Shown here in pieces: positions 1-7,467 of a stretch of DNA of 64,000 nucleotides. The position numbers and the translations under genes were made by a program. Within the stretch, counting starts at the first letter, position 1. Each line of letters opens with the position of its first letter. This DNA comes from Auraticoccus cholistanensis. Its GTDB lineage: Bacteria > Actinomycetota > Actinomycetes > Propionibacteriales > Propionibacteriaceae. The stretch is from assembly GCF_009742705.1 (NCBI RefSeq), contig NZ_WPCU01000005.1, positions 708,196 through 772,195 on the forward strand, in the 5' to 3' direction. The notes below the pieces were generated by a model. That model was not told the origin of the DNA, made no database searches, and saw only the letters and a program-made list of their open reading frames with translations.

Positions 1-104
1 AGGGCGGGGCCGGCGAGGCCCTGCGGGCGCTGGCCGAGCGGCTGGGACGACGCAACCGGCCGCTGCAGGGGTTGCAGCTGGGTCTCAGCCCGGTCGGTCG
101 CTGA
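1..104 (+). CDS. C-terminal end of a P-loop ATPase, probably Mrp/ApbC (partial)
   Basis: Only the last 33 codons of a gene entering from the left edge are present; it stops with TGA at 102-104. The visible tail is rich in Ala/Leu/Arg and ends in Gly-Leu-Gln-Leu-Gly-Leu-Ser-Pro-Val-Gly-Arg, which resembles the C-terminal tail of actinobacterial Mrp/ApbC iron-sulfur carrier ATPases. The context supports this reading: in many actinobacteria mrp lies convergent to tatB beyond sigE-rseA-htrA, exactly as here. No catalytic motif is inside the window, so the family call is an inference from the tail and position. Confidence 0.45.
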   Translation, partial: GGAGEALRALAERLGRRNRPLQGLQLGLSPVGR

Positions 105-128
105 CCGGCGCCGGCCCCCGGGCCGGAC

Positions 129-593
129 TCAGGTGGCGTCGGGGTCGAACGGGGCTCCGGCGCCGGTCAGCACGGTGGCCCCGGCCACCGTGGTCGGGAC
201 CGCCAGCGAGCCGGCCCCGTCGGAGCTGGCGGTGATCGAGCCGCGGACGTCGGCGTTGGCGTGGGCCAGGTCGTCCTTGACGCTGCGCAGGTCCTCGGTG
301 GTGTCGGCGAAGGTGGCCTTGGTGGCCTCGAGCTCGGTCTTGACGTCGGCGGTGATCGGGTCGATCTGCTCGTTGATCTTCTTGCGGATGAACCCCTTGG
401 GGTCGCGGATGTCGAAGTCCTCGAAGCCCGGGCCCAGCTCGTTCTGGATCGAGGCCTGGGCGTTGTTGGCGATGCCCCGCACGTAGACCACCACCCGGGC
501 GGCCTTGCGGGCCAGGTCGGGCAGCTTGTCCGGCCCGAAGAGCAGGATCCCCACGATGATCAGCAGCACGATTTCTGCTGCGTTGACGTTCAT
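129..593 (-). CDS. tatB: Sec-independent (Tat) translocase subunit TatB
   Basis: TatB (154 aa) is the receptor subunit of the twin-arginine translocase, which exports folded proteins across the cytoplasmic membrane. The protein has the family layout: a single N-terminal transmembrane helix (about residues 5-20), the hinge Phe-Gly-Pro followed by Asp-Lys-Leu-Pro, an amphipathic helix (about 24-45), then a polar, partly coiled C-terminal region. An early acidic residue (Glu7) in the membrane helix is typical of TatB rather than TatA. A -10-like TAGGGT lies 6 bp before the ATG, suggesting a leaderless transcript of its own. It lies 58 bp downstream of htrA on the same strand, as in other actinobacterial sigE-rseA-htrA-tatB loci. 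tatA and tatC are not in the window. Confidence 0.9.
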   Translation of the reverse strand: MNVNAAEIVLLIIVGILLFGPDKLPDLARKAARVVVYVRGIANNAQASIQNELGPGFEDFDIRDPKGFIRKKINEQIDPITADVKTELEATKATFADTTEDLRSVKDDLAHANADVRGSITASSDGAGSLAVPTTVAGATVLTGAGAPFDPDAT

Positions 594-599
594 GGGCGC

Positions 600-605
600 A
601 CCCTA
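600..605 (-). promoter_or_regulatory. Putative leaderless -10 box for tatB
   Basis: TAGGGT read on the minus strand ends 6 bp before the tatB ATG, so transcription would begin at or next to the start codon. No Shine-Dalgarno sequence fits in between. Confidence 0.55.
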
Positions 606-651
606 GCGCCCGTCGCCACGCGAGCACGACCGCCGCTGCCCACCGACCGGC

Positions 652-2181
652 TCACCCGACCTGCCCGTCCAGCTCGACCGCGACGTCCTGGGTCCGGCCG
701 TCGCGGAGCACGGTCAGCGTGACGGTGTCCCCGGGCCGGTGGGTCCGGATGGCGACGATCAGCTCGACGGTCTCCCAGACCCGGCGGCCGTCGATGGCCT
801 GCACCACGTCGCCCGCGCGCAGCCCCGCCCGCTCGGCGGGCCCGCCGGGGTTGACGTCGCTGAGCAGCACCCCGGAGTCGTCTGGCTGGGTGCGGACGTT
901 GGCCCCGATCACCGGGTACGAGGCCTGCCCGTCCTCGATCAGCAGCTGGCCGATCTGCATGGCCTGGTCGATCGGGATGGCGAACCCGACGCCGATGTTG
1001 CCGCCCTGCGACCGGCCGTCGTCGCCCAGGCTGAGGATGGCGGAGTTGACCCCGATCACCCGGCCCTCGGCGTCGACGAGCGGGCCGCCGGAGTTGCCGG
1101 GGTTGATCGGGGCGTCGGTCTGGATGGCGTTGATGTAGGCCGAGGCGCCCTGCGCGTCGGCGCCGCCGCCGACCACCACGGGGCGGTCGAGGGCGGAGAT
1201 GATGCCCTCGGTCACCGTGCCGCCCAGCCCCAGCGGGGAGCCGACCGCCACCGCGGGCTGGCCGATCGCGGCGTCCTCGGAGCTGCCGATCTGCACGGGC
1301 ACCACGGGACCCTCCTGCACCCGGATGACGGCCAGGTCGTAGCTGGGGCTGCGTCCGACGATCGTGGCCTGGACGCGGGTGCCGTCGTCGAAGATCACCT
1401 TCACCTGCCCGGAGCCGCCGGCCCCGGCGGCCTCGGCCACCACGTGGTTGTTGGTCATGATCGTGCCGTCGTCGCCGATCACGAACCCCGAGCCGGTCGA
1501 GCTGCTCGACTCGATGGTCACGGTGCTCGGCAGCACCGCGGCCGCCACCCCCACGGCCGGCTGGGTGGGCCGCGAGCTCGGGACCTGACCAGGGCTGGGC
1601 GCCGGCTGGGAGGGCTGCGGGCGGGGCGCCTGAGGAGCCGTCGAGGGCGCCGGCCCGGCCAGCAGCTGCTCGCCCACCACCGCCCCACCCACACCGGCGG
1701 CACCGCCGACGAGCAGGGCGGTCAGGGCGGCCACCGCCACCACCCCACGACGACGCCCCGCCGGCGCCTCCTCGGCCCGGCGGGGAGCCGGCGCCGGGCG
1801 TCCCCAGGGACCGGCCGGCGGGGCGCCCTGCCAGGCCGGCGCCGCCGCGGGAGCGGGGCGCTGCTCCCCCGGCGGCCGGGTGAAGAAGGGCGGGGCGGAG
1901 GTGTCGGGGCCCGGGGTGTGGGGGCTCGGGCCTGGGCCTGGGCCGGTCGCGGGCGCGCCGGTCGGGGCGGAGAGGGGCGCGGCCCAGTCGTCGGGACGCC
2001 CGTGGGCCCCCGGGCCGGCCGCCGGGCGCGGGCCCCAGCCGGGCACCGGACCCGGCGGCACCGCGCCCATCACCACGGTGTCGGTCACGTCGGCGTCGTC
2101 GCGGCCCCGGGGCTCGGGCGGGGTACCCGGCTCACGCAGCGGCTGCGGCGGCTGCCAGCCGCCGGACTGCTCCTCGTTCAC
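652..2181 (-). CDS. htrA: Membrane-anchored HtrA/DegP-type serine protease with PDZ domain
   Basis: A 509-aa trypsin-fold protease that handles misfolded or damaged envelope proteins outside the membrane. Residues 1-140 are a long Pro/Gly/Ala-rich cytoplasmic tail, 145-170 form one transmembrane segment, 175-210 are a Pro-rich linker, 211-415 hold the protease with the triad His246 (Asn-Asn-His-Val-Val), Asp282 (Tyr-Asp-Leu-Ala) and Ser364 (Gly-Asn-Ser-Gly-Gly), and 425-509 hold one PDZ domain. The start is the GTG at 2179-2181, which overlaps the stop of the anti-sigma gene by 4 bp (GTGA), so translation is coupled. The order sigE, anti-sigma, htrA, tatB matches mycobacterial Rv1221-Rv1224. 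Expression is probably part of the SigE envelope-stress response. Confidence 0.93.
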   Translation of the reverse strand: MNEEQSGGWQPPQPLREPGTPPEPRGRDDADVTDTVVMGAVPPGPVPGWGPRPAAGPGAHGRPDDWAAPLSAPTGAPATGPGPGPSPHTPGPDTSAPPFFTRPPGEQRPAPAAAPAWQGAPPAGPWGRPAPAPRRAEEAPAGRRRGVVAVAALTALLVGGAAGVGGAVVGEQLLAGPAPSTAPQAPRPQPSQPAPSPGQVPSSRPTQPAVGVAAAVLPSTVTIESSSSTGSGFVIGDDGTIMTNNHVVAEAAGAGGSGQVKVIFDDGTRVQATIVGRSPSYDLAVIRVQEGPVVPVQIGSSEDAAIGQPAVAVGSPLGLGGTVTEGIISALDRPVVVGGGADAQGASAYINAIQTDAPINPGNSGGPLVDAEGRVIGVNSAILSLGDDGRSQGGNIGVGFAIPIDQAMQIGQLLIEDGQASYPVIGANVRTQPDDSGVLLSDVNPGGPAERAGLRAGDVVQAIDGRRVWETVELIVAIRTHRPGDTVTLTVLRDGRTQDVAVELDGQVG

Positions 2182-3692
2182 CGCTGCAGCACCAGCGAGC
2201 CGACCCGCTGCCACCCCTCGAGCACCCGGTCGACCGGGGTCCGGTCCTCCGGCTCCTCGTGCGGCAGCTGGGCGACCGCGCTCCAGACCGTCCCGTCGGC
2301 GGCGTCCGTGGTGACGGTGATGACCCGGTCCCCGCTCTGCCAGACCAGCTGGGCGGGCAGGCTGTCGGTGCTGCGCCACGCGGCGAGGGCGGGGTCCCAG
2401 CTGGAGCCGGCGGGCGCGCCGGTCAGCACGCCCCGCTGCTGGCTCACCGCGACGGTGTGGACGCCGTCGCTGTAGGCGCTGTGCAGCGCTCCGTCGCTGG
2501 TCGTGCGCAGCTGCACCAGCGGCAGCCCGGCCAGCTCCTCGGCGCAGGACCAGCCCTGCGCGGACAGCCGCGGCGCCTCCGACAGCGCCACGGGGCCGGA
2601 GCCGCTGAAGGTGGCCAGCCGTGGCCCCAGCCGGGCCGAGAAGGTGTCGGTGCCGATCTCGACGGTCTCGAAGCCCGCGACCGCCGACGCGCGGCCGTCG
2701 GCGTCGTAGCGCTCGGTGCGCAGCAGCAGCCCGCTGGCGGCGTCGACCCACCACCGCGCGACGGGGGTGCCGTCGTCCAGCGCCTCCACCACGGTGGTCT
2801 CCCGGCCGGCGACGGTGTCCGCCTGCAGGTAGCCGCGCAGCGTGTGGGTGGCCCCGAGCAGCTCGACCGAGGTCGGCGCCTCGGCCACCGCCAGCGAGCC
2901 CGCGGCCAGCCGCTCGCCGGACCCCGAGACCACGCTCACCTGGGTGCTCTGCCCCGGCTGCACGACGACGTCGACCCACGCGCGCACGGTCTCGCCGCCG
3001 ACCCGGACCTGCACCTGCTGGGTGCCCGAGCGGGGCAGCATCGCCCCCGCCACGGCGCTGCTGCGCAGCACCACCAGCGCCTCGTCGGCGGTGATCGGGT
3101 GGTCGCGGACGACCCCGGCGCCGGCCGAGCTGGGCGCACCGCGACCGCGCAGCTGGTCGATGCCGGTGGTGCCCGAGAGCACCAGCGCCGCCATGCCCTC
3201 GGTGGCCAGCGGCAGCTGGCCGAGGGCGGAGCCGAAGAAGTCCTCCGCGCGCGGACCCGGGTCGCCCACCGGGGCGCCGGCCTCGGGGGCGGCCGTCCAG
3301 CCCACCGTGGTGAACGCCAGCAGCAGCACCGTGGCCAGCAGCCCGACCCGGCCCAGCCGCCGGCGCCGCACCTGGTAGCTGAGCGGCAGCGCGCCCACGC
3401 CGTCGCGGACGGGGTCGAAGGGCCGGGTCCACAGCGGCGTGGTGGCGTCGGCGCCGGCGATGTCGACCAGCCGACGCGACAGGTCGTCGGGGGCCACCGG
3501 CTCGGTGCGGCCGGTGCCGGCCAGCAGGTCGCGGACCCGACGCAGCTCCTCGGCCTCGGCCCGGCAGTCCGCGCAGTCGGCGAGGTGGACCAGCAGACGC
3601 TCCCGCTCGGCGTCGCCGAGGGCGCCGTCCACCAGGGCGGACAGCGTCTCGGGCTGGGTCCCGCAGGGGCGGGAGGCGGGGGTCGCCGGCAT
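2178..3692 (-). CDS. Fused anti-sigma-E factor: zinc-binding RseA-like module plus extracytoplasmic RseB/MucB-like domain
   Basis: This 504-aa protein should hold SigE inactive until envelope stress. The cytoplasmic part (1-105) carries the zinc anti-sigma motif His36-x3-Cys40-x2-Cys43. A transmembrane helix spans about 111-132 after an Arg-rich stretch. The outside part (about 135-504) includes a segment (roughly 270-365) with alternating short strands and sequence such as Trp-Trp-Val-Asp-Ala-Ala-Ser-Gly-Leu-Leu-Leu-Arg-Thr-Glu, typical of the MucB/RseB N-terminal LolA-like fold. M. tuberculosis RseA is only about 154 aa and lacks this part; proteobacteria encode RseB separately. The ATG shares one base with the sigE stop (TGATG) and the 3' end overlaps htrA by 4 bp. 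The RseB assignment rests on fold-like patterns read by eye. Confidence 0.8.
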   Translation of the reverse strand: MPATPASRPCGTQPETLSALVDGALGDAERERLLVHLADCADCRAEAEELRRVRDLLAGTGRTEPVAPDDLSRRLVDIAGADATTPLWTRPFDPVRDGVGALPLSYQVRRRRLGRVGLLATVLLLAFTTVGWTAAPEAGAPVGDPGPRAEDFFGSALGQLPLATEGMAALVLSGTTGIDQLRGRGAPSSAGAGVVRDHPITADEALVVLRSSAVAGAMLPRSGTQQVQVRVGGETVRAWVDVVVQPGQSTQVSVVSGSGERLAAGSLAVAEAPTSVELLGATHTLRGYLQADTVAGRETTVVEALDDGTPVARWWVDAASGLLLRTERYDADGRASAVAGFETVEIGTDTFSARLGPRLATFSGSGPVALSEAPRLSAQGWSCAEELAGLPLVQLRTTSDGALHSAYSDGVHTVAVSQQRGVLTGAPAGSSWDPALAAWRSTDSLPAQLVWQSGDRVITVTTDAADGTVWSAVAQLPHEEPEDRTPVDRVLEGWQRVGSLVLQR

Positions 3693-4339
3693 CAGCCAGT
3701 GGCCCCCTCGACGGACACGCCCCGGTAGCGCTCCTGGCCGGACTGGGGCTGGCGGTGCGCCAGCGCGGCCCGCAGCTGCGCACGGCCGCGGTGGATCCGG
3801 CTGCGCACCGTGCCCAGCTTGGTGTCCAGCACCGCGGCGACCTCCTCGTAGCTGAGCCCCTCGATGTCGCACAGCACCACCGCGGCGCGGAACTCCGGCG
3901 ACAGCGCGGCCAGCGCGGCGGCCACGTCGTGGTCGAGGCTGAGGTCGGCGAGCTGCTCGGCCGGCGCGGGGTCGGTGGAGGCGATCCGCTCGGCCGAGGC
4001 GTCGGCCAGCCCGTCGAAGCGGATCTTCTGCCGCCGCCGGGCGCCGTCGAGGAAGAGGTTGGTGGTGATGCGGTGCAGCCAGCCCTCGAAGGTGCCGGGC
4101 TGGAAGGTGTGCAGCGAGCGGAACACCCGGACGAAGACGTCCTGGGTCAGGTCCTCGGCGTCGTGCGGGTCGCCGGTGAGCCGGTAGGCCAGCCGGTAGA
4201 CGCGGGCGGAGTGCTCCTGCACCACCTGCTCCCAGGTGGGCGGCGTCCAGTCCTGGGCGGGGGTCTCGGCGGGCGCCGGCGGGGTGCTGGCGGGCTCGTC
4301 GACGCGGGCTCGGGAGCGGACCCTGGTCCATGCCGCCAT
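3692..4339 (-). CDS. sigE: ECF RNA polymerase sigma factor SigE
   Basis: A 215-aa extracytoplasmic-function sigma factor that should direct RNA polymerase to envelope-stress promoters. Region 2 covers about 38-105 (Tyr-Arg-Leu-Ala-Tyr-Arg-Leu-Thr-Gly, then [10 protein letters not shown], then Trp-Leu-His-Arg-Ile) and region 4 covers about 143-198 ([24 protein letters not shown]). The ATG at 4337-4339 is chosen because a purine-rich GAGAGGGG lies at the right distance upstream; longer in-frame extensions lack sigma homology. It is co-transcribed with its anti-sigma gene (1-bp overlap) and htrA. A triple ACCTGT repeat lies upstream. Confidence 0.92.
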   Translation of the reverse strand: MAAWTRVRSRARVDEPASTPPAPAETPAQDWTPPTWEQVVQEHSARVYRLAYRLTGDPHDAEDLTQDVFVRVFRSLHTFQPGTFEGWLHRITTNLFLDGARRRQKIRFDGLADASAERIASTDPAPAEQLADLSLDHDVAAALAALSPEFRAAVVLCDIEGLSYEEVAAVLDTKLGTVRSRIHRGRAQLRAALAHRQPQSGQERYRGVSVEGATG

Positions 4340-4399
4340 CTCTGCACCCCTCTCGTCCTCGCCCGCCGGTGCGGGCCGGGCCACCACTGTGACCGACCC

Positions 4400-4427
4400 A
4401 CCTGTGCAGAACCTGTGGAGCACCTGT
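4400..4427. promoter_or_regulatory. Three ACCTGT direct repeats at exact 11-bp spacing upstream of sigE
   Basis: ACCTGT occurs at 4400-4405, 4411-4416 and 4422-4427, so the three copies sit on the same DNA face. They lie 61-88 bp upstream of the sigE start, between it and a TAGACT -10-like box on the minus strand (4443-4448). This looks like a regulator array or leader element; the binding protein is unknown. Confidence 0.5.
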
Positions 4428-4476
4428 CCACCGTCCGGGCCCAGTCTAGGAGAGCCTGCCGACAGCCGGGGTCGCC

Positions 4477-5514
4477 TCAGCGGTCGACGACGACGCGGAA
4501 GCCGGTGTGGCCCAGTGAGGAGTCGTCGGTCACGGACGTCCGCGCGGCGACCCGGTAGCGGTTGCAGTAGGAGCGGTGGCACAGGTACGAGCCGCCGCGG
4601 ACGACCCGGCTCAACCCGTACCGGGGTCCCTGCGGGTTCTCGCGGGTGGCCGGCTTGTCGTGGCGGTGGTAGGTGGCCGAGAACAGGTCCGAGGTCCACT
4701 CCCAGACGTTGCCGGAGGTGTTGTGCAGGCCGTAGCCGTTGGGCTCGAAGGCGTCCACCGGCGCGGTGCCGAGGAAGCCGTCCTCGAGGGTGTTGCGCTC
4801 GGGGAACACGCCCTGCCAGATGTTGGCCCGGTGCTGCCCGCCGGGGGTGAGCTCGTCGCCCCACGGGTAGGTGGCCTGCTCGAGGCCGCCCCGGGCGGCC
4901 CGCTCCCACTCGGCCTCGGTGGGCAGCCGGGCGCCGCGCCAGGCGACGTAGGCCTGCGCGTCGGCGTAGGAGACGTGCACCACCGGGTGGTCCAGCAGCC
5001 CGTCCAGGTCCGAGCCGGGGCCGCCGGGGGCCGACCAGGTGGCGCCGCGCACACCGCGCCACCACGGGGCACCGGGGACGGCCGCGTCGACGACGTGCTC
5101 CCGGGCCCCGGGGTGGACCAGCAGGTGGAAGACGAAGGACCAGCCGAAGCGCTCGGCGTCGGTGCGGTAGCCGGTGGCCGCCACGAACTCGGCGAAGTCG
5201 GCGTTGGTGACCGCGTGGGCGGCGATGGCGTAGGCGCCGGTCGAGACCTGCCGGACGGGTCCCTCCCCGTCGGCGGGGAACACCTCGTCGGAGTCCGAGC
5301 CCATCCAGAACGACCCGGCCGGGATGTCCACCAGGGGTGAGCGCGGGCTCGGGTCCACCGCGCCGGCCGGTGCCGTGACGGCCGGCGCCGCCGCCGCGCG
5401 GGGGGCCGTGGGGACGAGGGGCTCCACCTCGGGCGCCGACGGCACCGAGGCGGGGCCCAGCAGGTCGGTGCGGGTGGGCCCGCAGCAGCCCGCCCCGGTC
5501 TCCGCCGCGGTCAC
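4477..5514 (-). CDS. Formylglycine-generating enzyme (SUMF1/FGE family)
   Basis: A 345-aa enzyme expected to oxidise the active-site cysteine of sulfatases to formylglycine using copper and oxygen. The N-terminal 60 residues are Ala/Pro-rich and contain a Cys-Cys pair; the FGE-sulfatase fold follows from about residue 62 ([10 protein letters not shown]) to the C-terminal Gly-Phe-Arg. The catalytic pair is intact: Cys312 and Cys317 in [13 protein letters not shown]. This makes it a true FGE rather than one of the many catalytically different SUMF1-fold proteins. It starts 19 bp after dapA on the same strand and is likely co-transcribed with it. No sulfatase gene is visible in the window, so the substrate is encoded elsewhere. 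Confidence 0.9.
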   Translation of the reverse strand: MTAAETGAGCCGPTRTDLLGPASVPSAPEVEPLVPTAPRAAAAPAVTAPAGAVDPSPRSPLVDIPAGSFWMGSDSDEVFPADGEGPVRQVSTGAYAIAAHAVTNADFAEFVAATGYRTDAERFGWSFVFHLLVHPGAREHVVDAAVPGAPWWRGVRGATWSAPGGPGSDLDGLLDHPVVHVSYADAQAYVAWRGARLPTEAEWERAARGGLEQATYPWGDELTPGGQHRANIWQGVFPERNTLEDGFLGTAPVDAFEPNGYGLHNTSGNVWEWTSDLFSATYHRHDKPATRENPQGPRYGLSRVVRGGSYLCHRSYCNRYRVAARTSVTDDSSLGHTGFRVVVDR

Positions 5515-5533
5515 CGCGTCCGCCGCCCTGCGC

Positions 5534-6424
5534 TCACAGCAGCCCCAGACCGCGCAGCTGGCCGGCGAACACCTCTCGCTGCTCGTCGGTGGCGGGCACC
5601 ATCGGCAGCCGGACGCCGCCCACCCGGTAGCCCTGCAGGGCCAGGCCGGCCTTCACCATCGAGCAGCCCTGGGTGGCGAACACGCCGGTCAGCACGGGCA
5701 GCAGCCGGCGGTGCAGGTCCAGCGCCCCGGCCACGTCCCCGCGGCCGTGGGCGGCGATCAGCTCCGCCATCCCCCGGCCGGTGAAGTGGGTGGAGGTGCC
5801 CACCACGCCGACCGCCCCCACCGCCAGCAGCGGCAGCGTCATCGCGTCGTCCCCGGAGTACCACTCCAGACCGGTGCGGGCGATCACCTCCGAGCTGGCC
5901 ACCGGGTCGCCCTTGGCGTCCTTGACCGCCACCACGCGCTCGTGCTCGGCGACCCGCACGAAGGTCTCGGTGTCGATGGCCGTGCCGGCGCGGTGCGGGA
6001 TGTCGTAGAGCATGATCGGCAGCCGGGTCCGCTCGGCCACGGTGGTGAAGTGGGCGACCAGCCCGGCCTGGGTCGGCCGGGAGTAGTACGGCGTGACCAC
6101 CAGCAGCCCGTGGGCGCCGGCCTCGGTCATCTGCTCGGCCAGCCCCACGGTGTGCTCGGTGTCGTAGCTGCCTGCCCCCGACACCACCCGGGCCCGGTCG
6201 CCGACCTCGTCGACCACGGCGCGGACGAGCGCGGCCTTCTCCTCCGTGGTGGTGGTGGGCGACTCCCCCGTGGTGCCGTTGACCACCAGGCCGTCGTTGC
6301 CGAGGTCGTCGACCAGGTGCCGGGCGAGCACGCGGGCCGCCTCGAGGTCCAGCGAGCCGTCCTCGGCGAACGGCGTCACCATGGCGGTCAGCAGCCGCCC
6401 GAAGACGGGTTCGGCGGCGCTCAT
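5534..6424 (-). CDS. dapA: 4-hydroxy-tetrahydrodipicolinate synthase
   Basis: A 296-aa class I aldolase-fold enzyme that condenses pyruvate with aspartate semialdehyde, the first dedicated step of diaminopimelate and lysine synthesis. The key residues are present: Thr51-Thr52 in Gly-Thr-Thr-Gly-Glu, Tyr140 in Leu-Tyr-Asp-Ile-Pro, Arg145, and the Schiff-base lysine Lys168 in Ala-Val-Lys-Asp-Ala-Lys-Gly-Asp. Length matches the family. The ATG overlaps the stop of the upstream biotin-carrier gene by 4 bp (ATGA), so the two are translationally coupled. A related aldolase of the same superfamily cannot be fully excluded, but the residue pattern fits DapA. dapE, dapD and dapC occur further along the window. 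Confidence 0.88.
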   Translation of the reverse strand: MSAAEPVFGRLLTAMVTPFAEDGSLDLEAARVLARHLVDDLGNDGLVVNGTTGESPTTTTEEKAALVRAVVDEVGDRARVVSGAGSYDTEHTVGLAEQMTEAGAHGLLVVTPYYSRPTQAGLVAHFTTVAERTRLPIMLYDIPHRAGTAIDTETFVRVAEHERVVAVKDAKGDPVASSEVIARTGLEWYSGDDAMTLPLLAVGAVGVVGTSTHFTGRGMAELIAAHGRGDVAGALDLHRRLLPVLTGVFATQGCSMVKAGLALQGYRVGGVRLPMVPATDEQREVFAGQLRGLGLL

Positions 6425-6648
6425 GCGCGGTCCGGGGTGATGACCACCAGCGGGTCGCCGTCGCGGACCACGTCACCGGTGCGGGCCACGACCTCGGCGA
6501 CCGTGCCGGCCACCTCGGCCAGCACCGGGATCTCCATCTTCATCGACTCCAGCAGCACCACCTCGTCCTGGGGGCCGACCTGCTGGCCCACGCTCACCCC
6601 CACCTTGAGGACGCTGGCGACGAGCTCGGCCGAGACGGTGTGACTCAT
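6421..6648 (-). CDS. Small biotin/lipoyl-attachment carrier protein (TB7.3-like)
   Basis: A 75-aa stand-alone biotinyl/lipoyl domain. Biotin would be attached to Lys37 in the classical Glu-Ser-Met-Lys-Met-Glu-Ile motif. The whole protein is just the swinging-domain fold and closely resembles the pattern of M. tuberculosis TB7.3 (Rv3221c), including the N-terminal Ala-Glu-Leu-Val-Ala-Ser-Val-Leu. Such proteins are biotinylated in vivo, but their carboxylase partner is not settled. No carboxylase gene is next to it; instead it overlaps dapA by 4 bp. The start at 6646-6648 is supported by a TACGAT box 7 bp upstream (leaderless pattern) and by family length. Confidence 0.88.
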   Translation of the reverse strand: MSHTVSAELVASVLKVGVSVGQQVGPQDEVVLLESMKMEIPVLAEVAGTVAEVVARTGDVVRDGDPLVVITPDRA

Positions 6649-6655
6649 GCGCCCG

Positions 6656-6661
6656 ATCGTA
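6656..6661 (-). promoter_or_regulatory. Putative leaderless -10 box for the biotin carrier-dapA-FGE operon
   Basis: TACGAT on the minus strand lies 7 bp before the ATG of the biotin carrier gene and would drive the three-gene unit. Confidence 0.5.
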
Positions 6662-6750
6662 GGCCCCCGCCGGCGGCAGCGCCCAACGCCACGACCGCGT
6701 CCCCACCCCGCCACGCCCCGCGCGCACGGGCCTGCGGGGCGGTGATGGCC

Positions 6751-6756
6751 TAGGCT
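6751..6756 (+). promoter_or_regulatory. Putative leaderless -10 box for the O-methyltransferase gene
   Basis: TAGGCT ends 7 bp before the GTG start, with no Shine-Dalgarno sequence in between. Confidence 0.55.
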
Positions 6757-6763
6757 GTCGCGC

Positions 6764-7414
6764 GTGAACGAGTCCCACGGCACCAGCGCCCCCAGCCCCG
6801 ACCTGTGGGCCTGGACCGAGACCTTCGTGCCCGAGTCCGCGGCCGCCGCGGCGGCCCGCGAGCAGGCCGCCGGTGCCGGGCTGGCCTCGGTCAGCCGCGG
6901 CAGCGCCAGCCTGCTGACGCTGCTGGCGCGCACCGTCTCGGCCCGCGCCGTGGTCGAGATCGGCACCGGCTCGGGGGTGGCCGCGCTGGCCCTGTTCGAC
7001 GGGATGGCCCCCAACGGGGTGCTGACCAGCGTCGACCCCGAGGCCGAGGACCAGGTGCACGCCCGCCGGACCCTGCTGGCCGCGGGCATCCCCAGCAACC
7101 GGTTCCGGCTCATCACCGGTCGCCCGCTCGACGTGCTCCCCCGGCTGAGCGACGGCGTCTACGACCTCGTGCTCGTCACCGGCGACAAGCTGGAGTACGT
7201 GGAGTACGTCGCCCAGGCGCTGCGGCTGCTGCGCCCGGGCGGGCTGGTGGTGCTCGAGGACGTGCTGTGGTCCGGGCGCACCGCCGACGCCAGCAACGAG
7301 GAGGACGAGACCATCGTCATCCGCGAGGCGCTGGAGGCGGTCGCCGACAGCGAGGAGCTCACCTACGCCCTGCTCCCCGTGGGCGACGGCGTGCTGGTGG
7401 CCGTCAAGCACTGA
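6764..7414 (+). CDS. SAM-dependent O-methyltransferase (class I, Rv1220c-like)
   Basis: A 216-aa Rossmann-fold methyltransferase of the catechol/caffeoyl-CoA O-methyltransferase type. Motif I, the SAM-binding Gly-rich loop, is at about 63-71 (Val-Val-Glu-Ile-Gly-Thr-Gly-Ser-Gly); an acidic residue after the second strand (Ser-Val-Asp-Pro-Glu) would bind the ribose, and Leu-Val-Leu-Val-Thr-Gly-Asp-Lys corresponds to the metal-ligand region. In M. tuberculosis the homologous gene Rv1220c lies beside and divergent from sigE, which fits this position beyond the sigE block. The methyl acceptor is unknown. The GTG start is chosen because a TAGGCT box is 7 bp upstream, implying a leaderless mRNA. 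Confidence 0.85.
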   Translation: MNESHGTSAPSPDLWAWTETFVPESAAAAAAREQAAGAGLASVSRGSASLLTLLARTVSARAVVEIGTGSGVAALALFDGMAPNGVLTSVDPEAEDQVHARRTLLAAGIPSNRFRLITGRPLDVLPRLSDGVYDLVLVTGDKLEYVEYVAQALRLLRPGGLVVLEDVLWSGRTADASNEEDETIVIREALEAVADSEELTYALLPVGDGVLVAVKH

Positions 7415-7455
7415 CCCGCGCCCGGCCCGCCGGGAGCCGCCTCGGGGCCCCGGCG

Positions 7456-7461
7456 TACCGT
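7456..7461 (+). promoter_or_regulatory. Putative leaderless -10 box for the SDR gene at 7468
   Basis: TACCGT lies 6 bp before the ATG and 42 bp after the stop of the methyltransferase gene. Confidence 0.4.
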
Positions 7462-7467
7462 CGGGAC

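Noticed and set aside
739..2475. Long plus-strand frame opposite htrA
   Set aside because: Antisense low-complexity shadow rich in Gly, Arg, Val, Asp and His; htrA on the other strand has an intact catalytic triad.
652..3783. A single 1043-codon frame spanning htrA and much of the anti-sigma gene
   Set aside because: Only the htrA part (to 2181) has protein-like composition; the upstream part is the out-of-frame shadow of the anti-sigma gene.
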